From: Dryocola sp032051265
GTDB lineage: Bacteria; Pseudomonadota; Gammaproteobacteria; Enterobacterales; Enterobacteriaceae
Assembly: GCA_032051265.1 (NCBI GenBank)
Contig: DAMBYU010000002.1
Span: 62,001-126,000, forward strand
Direction of reading: 5' to 3'
Length of the DNA: 64,000 nt
The notes beneath the pieces are model-generated. The model was not told the DNA's origin. It ran no database searches and saw nothing but the letters and a program-made list of their open reading frames with translations. Numbering within the stretch: the first letter of the stretch is position 1; the number at the start of each line of letters is the position of its first letter. Position numbers and translations under genes: made by a program. Shown here in pieces: positions 40,372-49,896 of the stretch.

Positions 40372-41754
40372 TTATCTCACCAGCATCCATGTCGCCGGGA
40401 AAGAGGCAAACAACATCGCTACGATAATCGTTTTTTCCCGCATATTCAGATTGATTTCATGAGTATGCGTGCTGCGGGCGTACATAAAGACAAGCAATCC
40501 TGGGGCATACAATACCACCGACAGAAGCAGGTGCATCGGGCCTGATGCATAAAGTAACCACAGGCCATAAAGGCATGCGCCAAGGCCGATGGCTTTATGC
40601 AGGGGACGCGTAGCTATTTTTAATAAATAAGCGCCCACGAGGAAATAAGGCACGAGGATCATCTCTGAAGCGATAGTCAACAGAGTGTTGTAATCAGAGC
40701 CCGTCAGCCAGATAAGCACCAGGCAAAGCTGTACGCTGATATTAGTCAGCCACAGCGATGCCGCAGGGGCGTTATTTTTATTCTGGCGCGCAAAAATTTT
40801 CGGAAACGCTTTATACGTAGCGGCAAGCAAAGGTACTTCTGCGGCCATAATAGTCCAGCTCAGATAGGCGCCGCACACGGAAACGATAAGCCCTGCGGCG
40901 ATGATGACTTCGCCCCATGGGCCCATCATATCTACCATGATGCCAGCCATCGACGGGTTGCGCATCGTCGCCAGTTCAGGACGAGCCACCACGCCAAGAG
41001 AAAGCAGCGTCACCAGCAGATAGACACCCAGCGCGGCAATGACGGCGAGCAGGGTTGCGCGTCCTACATCTTTTTTATTGCGCGCACGGGCGGAAACTAC
41101 CACGGCGCCCTCAACGCCAATAAACACCCACAGCGTAATCAGCATGGTGTTTTTAACCTGCTCCCAGACCGGCACGCCTAGCGCCAGCCCGGAAAAGTCG
41201 AGGTTAAAGGTCCGGAGCTGGAAGGCCATGGCTGCGAGTACGATAAACATGCCGAGCGGGAGAAGTTTAGCGAGCGTTGCCACCAGATTGATACTCGCTG
41301 CGGTTTGCACGCCGCGCAGCACCAGCCAGTGAACCATCCATAATAAGACAGAGGCGCCAACAATGGCTTGCCAGGTATTACCATCGCCAAACAGGCGCAG
41401 CTGAGGCGTATCCGTAAAGAAGCTTAACGCCGAGAAGACGATAACGAGATAGGAAACGTTAGCGATAACCGCACACAGCCAGTAGCCCCAGGCGGAGCAG
41501 AAACCGATTAATTCGCCAAAGCCTTCACGCGCATAGGTGAATATTCCGCCATCTAACTCCGGGCGCAGGCGGGTCAGCACCAGCATGGCGAGCGCCAGCA
41601 GCAGAATGCCCGCTCCGGTAATTGCCCAGCCGATCAAAAGCGCTGCGGGGCTTGCCACGCTTGCCATATTTTGCGGCAGGCTAAATACCCCCGCGCCGAG
41701 CATCGAGCTGAGGACCAGCGCGGTTAACGCGGCGAGGCCAAGTTTCTTTTCCAT
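40372..41754 (-). CDS. ydgI: APC-family amino-acid antiporter YdgI (ArcD-like)
   Basis: Inner-membrane transporter of 460 residues, the same length as E. coli YdgI, with about 12-13 hydrophobic segments. The N-terminal block LTALVLSSMLGAGVFSLPQNMA carries the G-A-G substrate-binding break in helix 1 of APC transporters, and LWVFIGVEGAVVVSARARNKKDVGRAT is the helix-6 region. Similarity to arginine:ornithine antiporters suggests basic amino-acid exchange, but the substrate is not proven. It probably forms a unit with folM, 31 bases downstream. Confidence 0.9.
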   Translation of the reverse strand: MEKKLGLAALTALVLSSMLGAGVFSLPQNMASVASPAALLIGWAITGAGILLLALAMLVLTRLRPELDGGIFTYAREGFGELIGFCSAWGYWLCAVIANVSYLVIVFSALSFFTDTPQLRLFGDGNTWQAIVGASVLLWMVHWLVLRGVQTAASINLVATLAKLLPLGMFIVLAAMAFQLRTFNLDFSGLALGVPVWEQVKNTMLITLWVFIGVEGAVVVSARARNKKDVGRATLLAVIAALGVYLLVTLLSLGVVARPELATMRNPSMAGIMVDMMGPWGEVIIAAGLIVSVCGAYLSWTIMAAEVPLLAATYKAFPKIFARQNKNNAPAASLWLTNISVQLCLVLIWLTGSDYNTLLTIASEMILVPYFLVGAYLLKIATRPLHKAIGLGACLYGLWLLYASGPMHLLLSVVLYAPGLLVFMYARSTHTHEINLNMREKTIIVAMLFASFPATWMLVR

Positions 41755-41911
41755 AGATGTCCAGTAAAAGTGAGGCAGTAACCAGCATAATTATTATGCT
41801 TTTACGCATAAAAATGGTGGATCACGCTAAGGCGCGGAATTTTACGGAGTGTAGGCACTGCTTGCAATGGCATGCGCCATAAATTGGACTAATCGCGCAA
41901 AAAGAGGGCGC

Positions 41912-41937
41912 AAAAAAGGGCAGCCAGGGCTGCCCTG
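41912..41937 (-). terminator. Terminator after ydgH
   Basis: Minus-strand arms AGGGCAGC and GCTGCCCT (41918-41937) with a 4-base loop, followed by TTTTTT. It ends ydgH before the ydgI promoter region. Confidence 0.88.
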
Positions 41938-41951
41938 AGGGTATGGCTGAA

Positions 41952-42896
41952 TTATTTGTAGAGGTCTGCGCTGACGGTCAGGTTGCCGCCACGCTCCTGC
42001 CACTGGCGGGTCACATGGTAGAACTTCGCCCCTTTCTTCGCTGCACGTTTCGCCACCTGGTATGACACTTCCGTCATGCCGCTGTAGTGGCCGGTGAATT
42101 TGATGCTGTCGAAAGGCACCATCTGGGCCGCGGTGACTTTATTGATCTCTTCTACCCTGGTACCGTCCGGCAGGGTGACAGTGTAACGCCCGCCTTTTGA
42201 TGATTGGGTTTCAAAGAAACGGCCCACGTCGGAACTTGGAGTAGCAGAAGAGGCAACGCCTGGAATTTCAACTTTTTTCGCTGCAGCACCGCCAGCAGCC
42301 AGCGCGGCTTTACCCGCTTCTGAATTTGCAGGGATGGCATCCGGGTTCTGCACAACGCGTTTTTTGGCATCCGCTTTATAGATAAACGCGGTGATACGCT
42401 GGTTGCCGCCCTGGTTTGCATCGACCTGACGCACGATGAAGAAAGAAGCCGCACCTTTATCTTTAGCGGCTTTGGTAATGGCGTCGTTAACTTCCGGCTG
42501 GTTGCGATAGAAGCCCTGAATAGTAACGGTATCGAACGGTTCGAGCAGGTAAGCCTGGGTTTTCGGTAATTCCATCACGCCATTGATGACGCGATTGCCT
42601 TTTTCTTCGGCTTTCTGCGCATCCGCATGGAAAATATCGGCAACCACACGCCAGTTGCCGCTATTGCCGGTGTCGTTCAGATCCTGAATATAGAAAGAAG
42701 CGGCGCCGGCGTCATCAGCACGGCGAGAAACGGCTTTGGCCGCGTCGCTGATGGCGGTAAAACGCCCCGTCACAACGATGCGATCAAAAGGTTTAAGAGA
42801 GGCCGCTTGCTCTGGCGTCAATTCCTGTGCTGCCTGAGCAGACAGCGTGGTCAGGGAGATAAGTGCTGACGCCAGAAGGGTGTTCTTGAGCTTCAT
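41952..42896 (-). CDS. ydgH: DUF1471 triple-domain periplasmic protein YdgH
   Basis: Exported protein of 314 residues, as in E. coli YdgH. Signal peptide MKLKNTLLASALISLTTLSAQA. Three copies of the YdgH/BhsA/McbA (DUF1471) domain follow, each with a VT-type strand and an AA.KGA..F segment: FDRIVVTGRFTAISDA..AGAASFYI, FDTVTIQGFYRNQPE..KGAASFFIV, and FDSIKFTGHYSGMTE..KGAKFYHV. Single-domain relatives affect envelope stress and biofilms. Function of YdgH is unknown. Confidence 0.93.
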   Translation of the reverse strand: MKLKNTLLASALISLTTLSAQAAQELTPEQAASLKPFDRIVVTGRFTAISDAAKAVSRRADDAGAASFYIQDLNDTGNSGNWRVVADIFHADAQKAEEKGNRVINGVMELPKTQAYLLEPFDTVTIQGFYRNQPEVNDAITKAAKDKGAASFFIVRQVDANQGGNQRITAFIYKADAKKRVVQNPDAIPANSEAGKAALAAGGAAAKKVEIPGVASSATPSSDVGRFFETQSSKGGRYTVTLPDGTRVEEINKVTAAQMVPFDSIKFTGHYSGMTEVSYQVAKRAAKKGAKFYHVTRQWQERGGNLTVSADLYK

Positions 42897-43444
42897 AAAA
42901 ATAATCCTTCGCCTTGCGCAAAATGAATACTAATACCGCATTCTCTGAAAATTACCTGTAGGCCGCAGATTATTGCATTGAATGAGCATCACTGTCTGCG
43001 GCATTTTTTAAAGCGACGCCCGGCAAGTGCAGAATTTTCATAACCAAAGATTATATGTGCTGAATTTGCCCGCTTGACCAGTTAAAACGATAAAGCTTAC
43101 GACTTCTTTAGTTAATACAATGTTAAAACCGGCTTTTGGCGCGGCGCAGAATCGTGTTTTACCGCTTCGCTTAAGCGTATTATCAGGCATCAGCGATGAA
43201 TTTTAGTTAAAAAGAACTGCCTGGGCGCCTTGACCCTTAGATTTTGCGGTAAAGATACAAATACTGCGATCAGGATGTGGATCACAGGCGTTATTTTCAG
43301 TAGGTTATAAAAAGTTTGTTACAGATGTATTTTTTGTTGAAGTGGTAACGGAGATGACGTTTGTCAGGGGTACAGGCAACGGCATGTGGTTGGCTACGGC
43401 AACGTCTGACAAACCATCATAATAAACAGATGGAAGGGAATACT
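42897..43444. other. 548-base intergenic region ydgH-pntA
   Basis: No protein gene supported. It holds the divergent ydgH and pntA promoters. A + strand terminator-like hairpin at 42962-43009 lies only about 65 bases from the ydgH start with no + strand gene before it. The stretch 43010-43440 is AT-rich, without a confident regulator site. Confidence 0.5.
42962..43009 (+). terminator. Orphan + strand intrinsic terminator upstream of pntA
   Basis: GCCGCAGA (42962-42969) and TCTGCGGC (42995-43002) form an 8-base perfect stem with a 25-base loop, followed by ATTTTTT. No gene lies upstream on this strand, so it could end a small RNA or a transcript antisense to ydgH. Confidence 0.65.
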
Positions 43445-44974
43445 ATGCGTATTGGTGTACCAAGAGAGCGGTGGGCAGGTGAATCCCGCGTGGCTGCCAC
43501 ACCGAAAACCGTGGAACAACTGCTGAAGCTGGGATTTACTGTCGCCATTGAAAGTGGCGCAGGCAACCTGGCAAGCTTCGATGATGAAGCTTTTATGCAG
43601 GTGGGTGCCACCGTTACCGACACTCAGGATGTCTGGCAATCAGACATCATTTTGAAAGTAAATGCCCCGCAGGAGAGCGAAATTGAGCTGCTGCGCGAAG
43701 GCTCAACTCTGGTTAGCTTCATCTGGCCTGCACAAAATGCAGAGCTGCTTGAAAAACTCGCTGCGCGCAACGTCACCGTAATGGCAATGGACTCGGTGCC
43801 GCGTATTTCGCGTGCTCAGTCGCTCGATGCGTTAAGCTCCATGGCCAACATTGCGGGCTATCGCGCTATCGTTGAGGCCGCTCATGAATTTGGTCGTTTC
43901 TTTACGGGGCAGATAACCGCCGCAGGTAAAGTACCGCCGGCGAAAGTGATGGTAATAGGCGCGGGCGTAGCAGGCCTTGCGGCAATCGGTGCGGCAAACA
44001 GCCTTGGCGCCATCGTGCGTGCTTTTGATACTCGTCCTGAAGTCAAAGAACAGGTCCAGAGTATGGGCGCCGAGTTCCTGGAACTCGACTTTAAAGAGGA
44101 CGCGGGCAGCGGCGATGGCTATGCCAAAGTGATGTCCGAAGCCTTTATTAAAGCGGAGATGGAACTGTTTGCCGCGCAGGCGAAAGAAGTCGACATTATC
44201 GTTACCACAGCGCTGATCCCCGGTAAACCGGCCCCGAAACTCATCACCCGTGAAATGGTCGATTCCATGCAGGCGGGCAGCGTTATTGTCGATCTGGCGG
44301 CGCAAAACGGCGGTAACTGCGAATACACGGTGGCCGACAAAATTACCGTTACGCCAAACGGCGTACGCGTAATTGGTTATACCGATCTGCCGGGACGCCT
44401 GCCGACTCAGTCTTCACAGCTGTACGGCACCAACCTGGTAAACCTGCTGAAGCTGCTCTGTAAAGAGAAAGACGGCAATATTAACGTCGATTTTGAAGAC
44501 GTGGTCGTTCGTGGCGTAACGGTTATCCGCGAAGGCGAAGTCACCTGGCCTGCGCCGCCAATTCAGGTTTCCGCCCAGCCTCAGGCGGCTCAGCCAAAAG
44601 CTGCCGCTCCGGTAGAAGAGAAAAAACCGGCTTCGCCATGGCGCAAATACGCGTTTATGGCGCTGGCGATTATTCTCTTCGGCTGGCTTGCTGACGTCGC
44701 GCCAAAAGAGTTCCTCGGCCACTTTACGGTGTTTGCCCTGGCCTGCGTAGTGGGATATTACGTGGTATGGAACGTTTCACATGCGCTGCATACGCCGTTG
44801 ATGTCGGTCACTAACGCTATCTCCGGCATCATTGTGGTTGGCGCGCTTTTACAGATTGGTCACGGCGGCTGGGTCAGTTTCCTGAGTTTTATCGCCGTGC
44901 TGATTGCCAGTATCAATATTTTTGGTGGTTTCACCGTCACTCAGCGCATGCTGAAAATGTTCCGGAAGAACTAA
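43445..44974 (+). CDS. pntA: NAD(P) transhydrogenase alpha subunit PntA
   Basis: NAD(H)-binding subunit of the proton-translocating transhydrogenase, which makes NADPH from NADH using the proton gradient. ATG 43445 (AAGGG before it) gives 509 residues starting MRIGVPRERWAGESRVAATP. The NAD domain includes SMANIAGYRAIVEAAHEFGRFF and the dinucleotide loop VMVIGAGVAGLAAIGAANSLGA. After a Pro/Ala/Lys linker (about residues 375-400) come four C-terminal hydrophobic segments. pntB follows 10 bases on, forming one operon. Confidence 0.97.
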   Translation: MRIGVPRERWAGESRVAATPKTVEQLLKLGFTVAIESGAGNLASFDDEAFMQVGATVTDTQDVWQSDIILKVNAPQESEIELLREGSTLVSFIWPAQNAELLEKLAARNVTVMAMDSVPRISRAQSLDALSSMANIAGYRAIVEAAHEFGRFFTGQITAAGKVPPAKVMVIGAGVAGLAAIGAANSLGAIVRAFDTRPEVKEQVQSMGAEFLELDFKEDAGSGDGYAKVMSEAFIKAEMELFAAQAKEVDIIVTTALIPGKPAPKLITREMVDSMQAGSVIVDLAAQNGGNCEYTVADKITVTPNGVRVIGYTDLPGRLPTQSSQLYGTNLVNLLKLLCKEKDGNINVDFEDVVVRGVTVIREGEVTWPAPPIQVSAQPQAAQPKAAAPVEEKKPASPWRKYAFMALAIILFGWLADVAPKEFLGHFTVFALACVVGYYVVWNVSHALHTPLMSVTNAISGIIVVGALLQIGHGGWVSFLSFIAVLIASINIFGGFTVTQRMLKMFRKN

Positions 44975-44984
44975 GGGGTAACAA

Positions 44985-46373
44985 ATGTCTGGTGGATTAG
45001 TTACAGCTGCATACATTGTTGCCGCGATCCTGTTTATTTTCAGTCTGGCTGGGCTGTCAAAACACGAAACGTCAAAGCAGGGCAACCTGTTCGGCATGGC
45101 CGGTATGGCGATTGCGCTGGTTGCGACCATCTTTGGGCCGGAAACCGGTAACGTCGTATGGATAATCGTGGCGATGGTTATCGGTGGTGCTATCGGTATG
45201 CACCTTGCGAAGAAAGTCGAAATGACGGAGATGCCGGAGCTGGTGGCGATTCTGCATAGCTTCGTGGGTCTGGCGGCGGTTCTGGTTGGCTTTAACAGCT
45301 ACCTGGATCATGCGCCGGGTCTTGAACCGGTGATGGAAAACATCCATTTAACGGAAGTTTTCCTCGGCATCTTTATCGGCGCAGTAACCTTCACGGGCTC
45401 TATTGTGGCCTTTGGCAAACTGCGCGGCAAGATTTCTTCTAAACCGCTGATGCTGCCGCATCGTCACAAGCTGAACCTGGCGGCGTTAGTCGTCTCTTTT
45501 GCGCTGCTGATTGTGTTCGTTCGTACCGAAAGCGTTGGTCTGCAGGTGCTGGCCGTGCTGGTGATGACCATTATCGCGCTGGCGGTCGGCTGGCATCTGG
45601 TGGCGTCTATCGGCGGTGCGGATATGCCGGTAGTGGTGTCCATGCTGAACTCCTACTCTGGCTGGGCGGCGGCGGCGGCAGGCTTTATGCTCAGTAACGA
45701 TCTGCTGATCGTTACCGGTGCGCTGGTCGGCTCTTCGGGTGCCATCCTGTCGTACATCATGTGTAAAGCGATGAACCGCTCGTTCATTAGCGTTATCGCC
45801 GGTGGTTTCGGTACGGATGGTTCCTCTACCGGTGAAACCGATGACGCCGGGGAGCATCGTGAAATTACAGCGGAAGAAACAGCAGAAATGCTGAAAAACT
45901 CCAGCTCTGTAATCATCACCCCAGGCTATGGCATGGCGGTGGCGCAAGCGCAGTATCCGGTTGCAGAAATTACCGAGAAACTGCGTGCTCGTGGGATCAA
46001 AGTGCGCTTTGGTATTCACCCGGTGGCGGGCCGTTTGCCAGGTCATATGAACGTCTTGCTGGCTGAAGCTCGCGTGCCGTATGACGTGGTGCTGGAAATG
46101 GATGAAATCAACGACGATTTCAGCGATACCGACACCGTGCTGGTTATCGGCGCTAACGATACGGTTAACCCGGCCGCACAGGAAGATCCGCGTAGCCCAA
46201 TCGCCGGCATGCCGGTACTGGAAGTGTGGAAAGCGCAAAACGTTATCGTCTTTAAGCGTTCAATGAATACCGGCTATGCCGGGGTGCAAAACCCGCTGTT
46301 CTTTAAAGAGAACACGCAGATGCTGTTTGGCGACGCCAAAGCCAGCGTGGAAGCAATTCTCAAAGCTCTCTGA
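44985..46373 (+). CDS. pntB: NAD(P) transhydrogenase beta subunit PntB
   Basis: Membrane and NADP(H)-binding subunit, 462 residues, equal to E. coli PntB. About nine hydrophobic segments (residues 4-260) carry the proton path; His in ILHSFVGLAAVLVGF matches the conserved channel His91. The C-terminal NADP domain has VIITPGYGMAVAQAQYPVAEI (GYGMAV nucleotide motif) and VLVIGANDTVNPAA. It ends at a strong terminator. Confidence 0.97.
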   Translation: MSGGLVTAAYIVAAILFIFSLAGLSKHETSKQGNLFGMAGMAIALVATIFGPETGNVVWIIVAMVIGGAIGMHLAKKVEMTEMPELVAILHSFVGLAAVLVGFNSYLDHAPGLEPVMENIHLTEVFLGIFIGAVTFTGSIVAFGKLRGKISSKPLMLPHRHKLNLAALVVSFALLIVFVRTESVGLQVLAVLVMTIIALAVGWHLVASIGGADMPVVVSMLNSYSGWAAAAAGFMLSNDLLIVTGALVGSSGAILSYIMCKAMNRSFISVIAGGFGTDGSSTGETDDAGEHREITAEETAEMLKNSSSVIITPGYGMAVAQAQYPVAEITEKLRARGIKVRFGIHPVAGRLPGHMNVLLAEARVPYDVVLEMDEINDDFSDTDTVLVIGANDTVNPAAQEDPRSPIAGMPVLEVWKAQNVIVFKRSMNTGYAGVQNPLFFKENTQMLFGDAKASVEAILKAL

Positions 46374-46390
46374 TGGCAGGATGTTGAGTA

Positions 46391-46418
46391 AAACCGCCTT
46401 TCGGGGCGGTTTTTTTTG
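46391..46418 (+). terminator. Intrinsic terminator after pntB
   Basis: AACCGCC (46392-46398) and GGCGGTT (46405-46411) with loop TTTCGG, followed by a run of seven T. Confidence 0.88.
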
Positions 46419-46419
46419 C

Positions 46420-47613
46420 TTAAATGGTGGAAGCATCCGCACTAAGGCCCGGCACAAGGATAACCTTACGGCAGTCTTCCTGACGCTTCTCAAAAATTTC
46501 ATAGCCGCGGGCGGCATCTTCGAGAGGAAGGTGATGCGTCACAATTTCCTCCGGATGCAGATGCCCGCTTTCTATCAGTTTAAGTAGTTCTGGCAGATAC
46601 GCGTGAACGTGCGTCTGACCCATTCTGAAGGTCAAACCTTTATCAAAGGCATCGCCAAACAGGAAAGCATGAATAAAGCCCGCGTATACCCCCGGCACGC
46701 TGACAATCCCGCCGCGACGCACGGCAGCAATACACTGTCTTAGTGCCTTGCCGCTGCTTCCTTCAAGTTTAAGGTTACTGAGCACTGTTTCGGTTATGCT
46801 GCCTTTGGCTTCAAAACCGACCGCATCAATAACCGCGTCCACGCCGCGGTTCCCGGCAGTATTTTCAATAATCCAGGCGGCAGCGTCGTCGTTTTCGTCG
46901 AAATTGATCGGTATCGCACCATAGCGCTGCTGGGCGAAAGCGAGCCGGTAAGGATGATGATCGATAATAAATATTTTCTCGGCGCCTGACAGGCGGGCGC
47001 AGGCTGCGCAGAGTAATCCTACAGGCCCGGCACCGAAAATGGCCACGCTGGAACCTTGTTTAATCTCAGCGTTTTTCACCGCCTGCCAGGCAGTCGGTAG
47101 AATATCAGAGAGGAATAAAACTTTTTCATCAGCAAGAGTGGAGGGGACTTTAAACGGGCCAGCGTTAGCTTTTGGCACCCGTACATATTCAGCCTGGCCG
47201 CCCGGTATTCCGCCATAAAGATCGCTGTAACCAAATAAAGCGGCAGGAGGAGAAATCGATTTGCGGTTAAGCGCCGAACCTTTACCCGTGTTGGTCGTTT
47301 CACAGGCCGCATACTGATGCAGATGGCAGAAAAAACAGTCTCCGCAGGCGATAACAAAAGGAATAACAACCCTGTCACCTTTATTCACCGCCGTTACGCC
47401 AGAACCTGCTTCAACAACTTCGCCCATAAACTCATGACCAAAAATATCACCGTGATGGGTGCCCGGAATTTTTCCGTGGTAGAGATGTAAATCTGAACCA
47501 CAAATCGCCGTAGCGGTGACTTTGAGAATAATATCGTCAGGCGCTTCGATAATGGGGTCGGGCATGTTATCGACACTGACATGCTTAGGTCCATGATAAG
47601 TAAGTGCTTTCAT
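46420..47613 (-). CDS. Zinc-dependent alcohol dehydrogenase (MDR family)
   Basis: Medium-chain dehydrogenase of 397 residues. Catalytic zinc ligands are Cys38 in TAICGSDLH and His/Glu in FGHEFMGEV (about 59-60). Structural zinc cysteines are C-x2-C-x2-C-x7-C in ACGDCFFCHLHQYAAC (about 90-104). The Rossmann motif is AIFGAGPVGLLCAACA. It resembles the glutathione-independent formaldehyde dehydrogenase-like branch (AdhB/threonine dehydrogenase-like). The substrate cannot be read from sequence. ATG follows GGAGCTAACTT. The gene is absent here in E. coli and lies between pntB and uspE. Confidence 0.88.
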   Translation of the reverse strand: MKALTYHGPKHVSVDNMPDPIIEAPDDIILKVTATAICGSDLHLYHGKIPGTHHGDIFGHEFMGEVVEAGSGVTAVNKGDRVVIPFVIACGDCFFCHLHQYAACETTNTGKGSALNRKSISPPAALFGYSDLYGGIPGGQAEYVRVPKANAGPFKVPSTLADEKVLFLSDILPTAWQAVKNAEIKQGSSVAIFGAGPVGLLCAACARLSGAEKIFIIDHHPYRLAFAQQRYGAIPINFDENDDAAAWIIENTAGNRGVDAVIDAVGFEAKGSITETVLSNLKLEGSSGKALRQCIAAVRRGGIVSVPGVYAGFIHAFLFGDAFDKGLTFRMGQTHVHAYLPELLKLIESGHLHPEEIVTHHLPLEDAARGYEIFEKRQEDCRKVILVPGLSADASTI

Positions 47614-47800
47614 AAGTTAGCTCCATCCTCGCGATCGTAAGTGATTAACTGAACGACCTTAAAAAGGTAGCCTGGATTTTATGGGCGCGGGTGCCATAAA
47701 GCTTATTGTTGAGAATAAAGAAGCATTTCCGGCAAAACGGGTGGGGATGGCTTTTCAGGACCAAGTCCCGGCAGGAAAGGTATTATTGAAAGGTGCGGCG

Positions 47801-47830
47801 AGCCCGTCGGTGTTGCACCAGCGGGCTTTT
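47801..47830 (+). terminator. Orphan hairpin between the alcohol dehydrogenase and uspE
   Basis: AGCCCG..GGTG and CACC..CGGGCT pair (47801-47826), followed by TTTTAG on the + strand. No + strand gene is established upstream; a 51-codon frame (47681-47836) runs through it but has no good ribosome site. Confidence 0.45.
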
Positions 47831-47848
47831 AGTTAATTTAACGAAGCA

Positions 47849-48799
47849 TTAATCGTCTTCATCATCGTCTAATTCGACGGGCGTCTGATATTCATCAGGC
47901 TTGATGACCAGAAGGTCGCAGCGTAAATGATCGATAACCTGCTCAACGGTATTGCCGAGAAACGCGGCGGAAAGGCCGGTGCGTCCTACTGTTCCCAGCA
48001 CAACAATTCCCGCCTGGAGATGTTCGGCCAGATCCGGAATAACCTCCTCCGGCAAGCCTTTTTCAACATGCGTCATTTTCTCATCGATGCCAAACCGCTG
48101 ACGGATGGCTTTCATGGCCACCAGGTGCTGGCCACGGATGGCGTCGTTATAAACGCTTGGGTCAAAATCAGGCAGTTCGATGGCAATATTGATAGGCGTA
48201 ACGGGGTAGGCACCCACCAGATGAACTTCCGTGTGGTTGATATCATCCGCCAGGCGAAGGGTCTCCTTAACTAACTTATCATTAAGGGCGTTGTGATATT
48301 GCTCTTCGCTTGCAAGGTTTACGGCAACCAGCGCTTTACCGCCTTCCGGCCAGGGTTTCTCGTTCACCATCCAGACCGGGCAAGGGCATTTGCGCAGCAG
48401 ATGCCAGTCGGTTGGAGTGAAAATCACCGCTTCAAGTCTATCGTGCTGGTGGGTCATTTTTAACAGCAGATCGTGACCGCCGCCGATCACTTCCTGGATA
48501 ATCGCCTCAAATGGCCGGTTATGCCAGACCACTTTAATTTCAATGGGGACGCCGGCTTCGATGTAATACTGCGCCTGTTCTTTAATCCAGGCCGCGCGCT
48601 GGCTGATAACGCCTTTACGCATAGCGGTGCGTTCATCCGGTGACAGAAGGGTGGTCATTTCATAAGAAAAGTCGTAGATCGGCAAAAACGCCTTAATTCT
48701 GCCGCCAATCCGTTGATGCAAATAAACAGCACGCCGCAGGGCAGGTTGATCGTCCTGATTGGGATCAATCGCGACTAGCATGTTTTGATACTTTGCCAT
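47849..48799 (-). CDS. uspE: Tandem universal stress protein UspE
   Basis: Cytoplasmic stress protein of 316 residues, equal to E. coli UspE, with two Usp domains in tandem: residues 1-150 (MLVAIDPNQDDQPALRRAVYL) and 157-305 (KALVAVNLASEEQYHN). The second domain ends with GIVVLGTVGRTGLSAAFLGNTVEQVIDHLRCDLLVIK, where G-x2-G-x9-G is the nucleotide-loop type motif. An acidic tail (DDDEDD) closes the protein. UspE affects motility, adhesion and UV/DNA damage survival. It lies upstream-adjacent to fnr, as in E. coli. Confidence 0.95.
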   Translation of the reverse strand: MAKYQNMLVAIDPNQDDQPALRRAVYLHQRIGGRIKAFLPIYDFSYEMTTLLSPDERTAMRKGVISQRAAWIKEQAQYYIEAGVPIEIKVVWHNRPFEAIIQEVIGGGHDLLLKMTHQHDRLEAVIFTPTDWHLLRKCPCPVWMVNEKPWPEGGKALVAVNLASEEQYHNALNDKLVKETLRLADDINHTEVHLVGAYPVTPINIAIELPDFDPSVYNDAIRGQHLVAMKAIRQRFGIDEKMTHVEKGLPEEVIPDLAEHLQAGIVVLGTVGRTGLSAAFLGNTVEQVIDHLRCDLLVIKPDEYQTPVELDDDEDD

Positions 48800-48936
48800 A
48801 CAGGTCTCCTTACAACTGCTTAACCACAGTCTGTTAAGTAAGATTAACCTATAAGGAGAGAATGAAACAGGCGAGAAGCCGTTGCCGGATCAAAAACATA
48901 GAAAAAAATTAGCGATCCGGCAAAGGTTAGTCTTTA

Positions 48937-49689
48937 TCAGGCGACGTTACGCGATTGCCCGGCGAGTTCGGCAAGAAGGTCGATATTTTCAATAGTAATG
49001 TACTTGCCCTTAACGGCCAGCATACCGCTTTTCTGGAAACGACCCAGCAGGCGGCTGATGGTTTCTACAGTCAGGCCCAGGTAGTTACCGATGTCGCCAC
49101 GGGTCATGGTCAGGCGGAATTCCCGAGGCGAGAATCCGCGCTGTGCGAAACGACGCGAAAGATTATAGACAAACGCGGCCAGACGCTCTTCAGCATTCTT
49201 TTTCGAAAGCAGTAGAATCATGTCCTGATCGCCTTTGATTTCACCGCTCATTAAACGCATCATCTGCTGGCGCAGACTCGGCATTTTACCGGATAAATCA
49301 TCCAGCGTTTCGAACGGAATTTCGCACACCATGGATGTTTCGAGCGCCTGGGCAAAGCTCGGGTGATGCCCGGTGCCGATGGCGTCAAAACCGACCAGAT
49401 CGCCCGCCAGATGGAAGCCGGTTATCTGTTCGTCACCCTGTTCGGTGATGGTGTAGCTTTTGATGGTCCCTGAACGAATGGCGTACAGCGATTTCAGTTC
49501 GTCACCCGCTTTAAACAGGGTCTGTCCCTTCTGGATAGGCTTTTTGCGCTCGATGATATTATCAAGCTGATCAAGCTCATGCTCGTTGAGCGTAAAAGGG
49601 ATGCATAATTGGCTGATGCTGCAGTCCTGACAATGGATAGCACAACCGCCAGACTGAATGCGTCGGATAATTCGCTTTTCAGGGATCAT
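48937..49689 (-). CDS. fnr: Anaerobic global regulator FNR
   Basis: CRP-family regulator that senses oxygen through a [4Fe-4S] cluster. ATG 49689 gives 250 residues, nearly identical to E. coli FNR. Cluster ligands Cys20, Cys23 and Cys29 are in CAIHCQDCSISQLC, and the fourth is near residue 122 (TSMVCEIP). The cyclic-nucleotide-type beta-roll is followed by the dimer helix and HTH GDIGNYLGLTVETISRLLGRFQKSG, with the E--SR recognition residues. An FNR box upstream (49709-49722) supports autoregulation. Confidence 0.98.
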   Translation of the reverse strand: MIPEKRIIRRIQSGGCAIHCQDCSISQLCIPFTLNEHELDQLDNIIERKKPIQKGQTLFKAGDELKSLYAIRSGTIKSYTITEQGDEQITGFHLAGDLVGFDAIGTGHHPSFAQALETSMVCEIPFETLDDLSGKMPSLRQQMMRLMSGEIKGDQDMILLLSKKNAEERLAAFVYNLSRRFAQRGFSPREFRLTMTRGDIGNYLGLTVETISRLLGRFQKSGMLAVKGKYITIENIDLLAELAGQSRNVA

Positions 49690-49708
49690 AGATATGCTCA
49701 GGCCGTAA

Positions 49709-49722
49709 TTGATATTGGTCAA
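49709..49722 (-). promoter_or_regulatory. FNR box in the fnr promoter
   Basis: Minus strand TTGACCAATATCAA fits TTGAT-N4-ATCAA with one mismatch. It is 20 bases upstream of the start, consistent with anaerobic autorepression known for fnr. Confidence 0.8.
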
Positions 49723-49896
49723 TTTTAACATCTTTTTGCTGGGCACGTAAGTATGGGGAAACACCATTCAGAATATAATGGTATTCAAAATAAGATTTTT
49801 CACCTCATCTACTTGATATAAATGGAAATAGCTAATCAATCTCATGATTTAGGATCGCATTTATGGCTTACTTATCGCTTTGAAAGCCTCGACTGG

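Noticed and set aside
43273..43285. TGTGGATCACAG upstream of pntA as a CRP site
   Set aside because: The two half-sites are too close; CRP needs six bases between TGTGA and TCACA.
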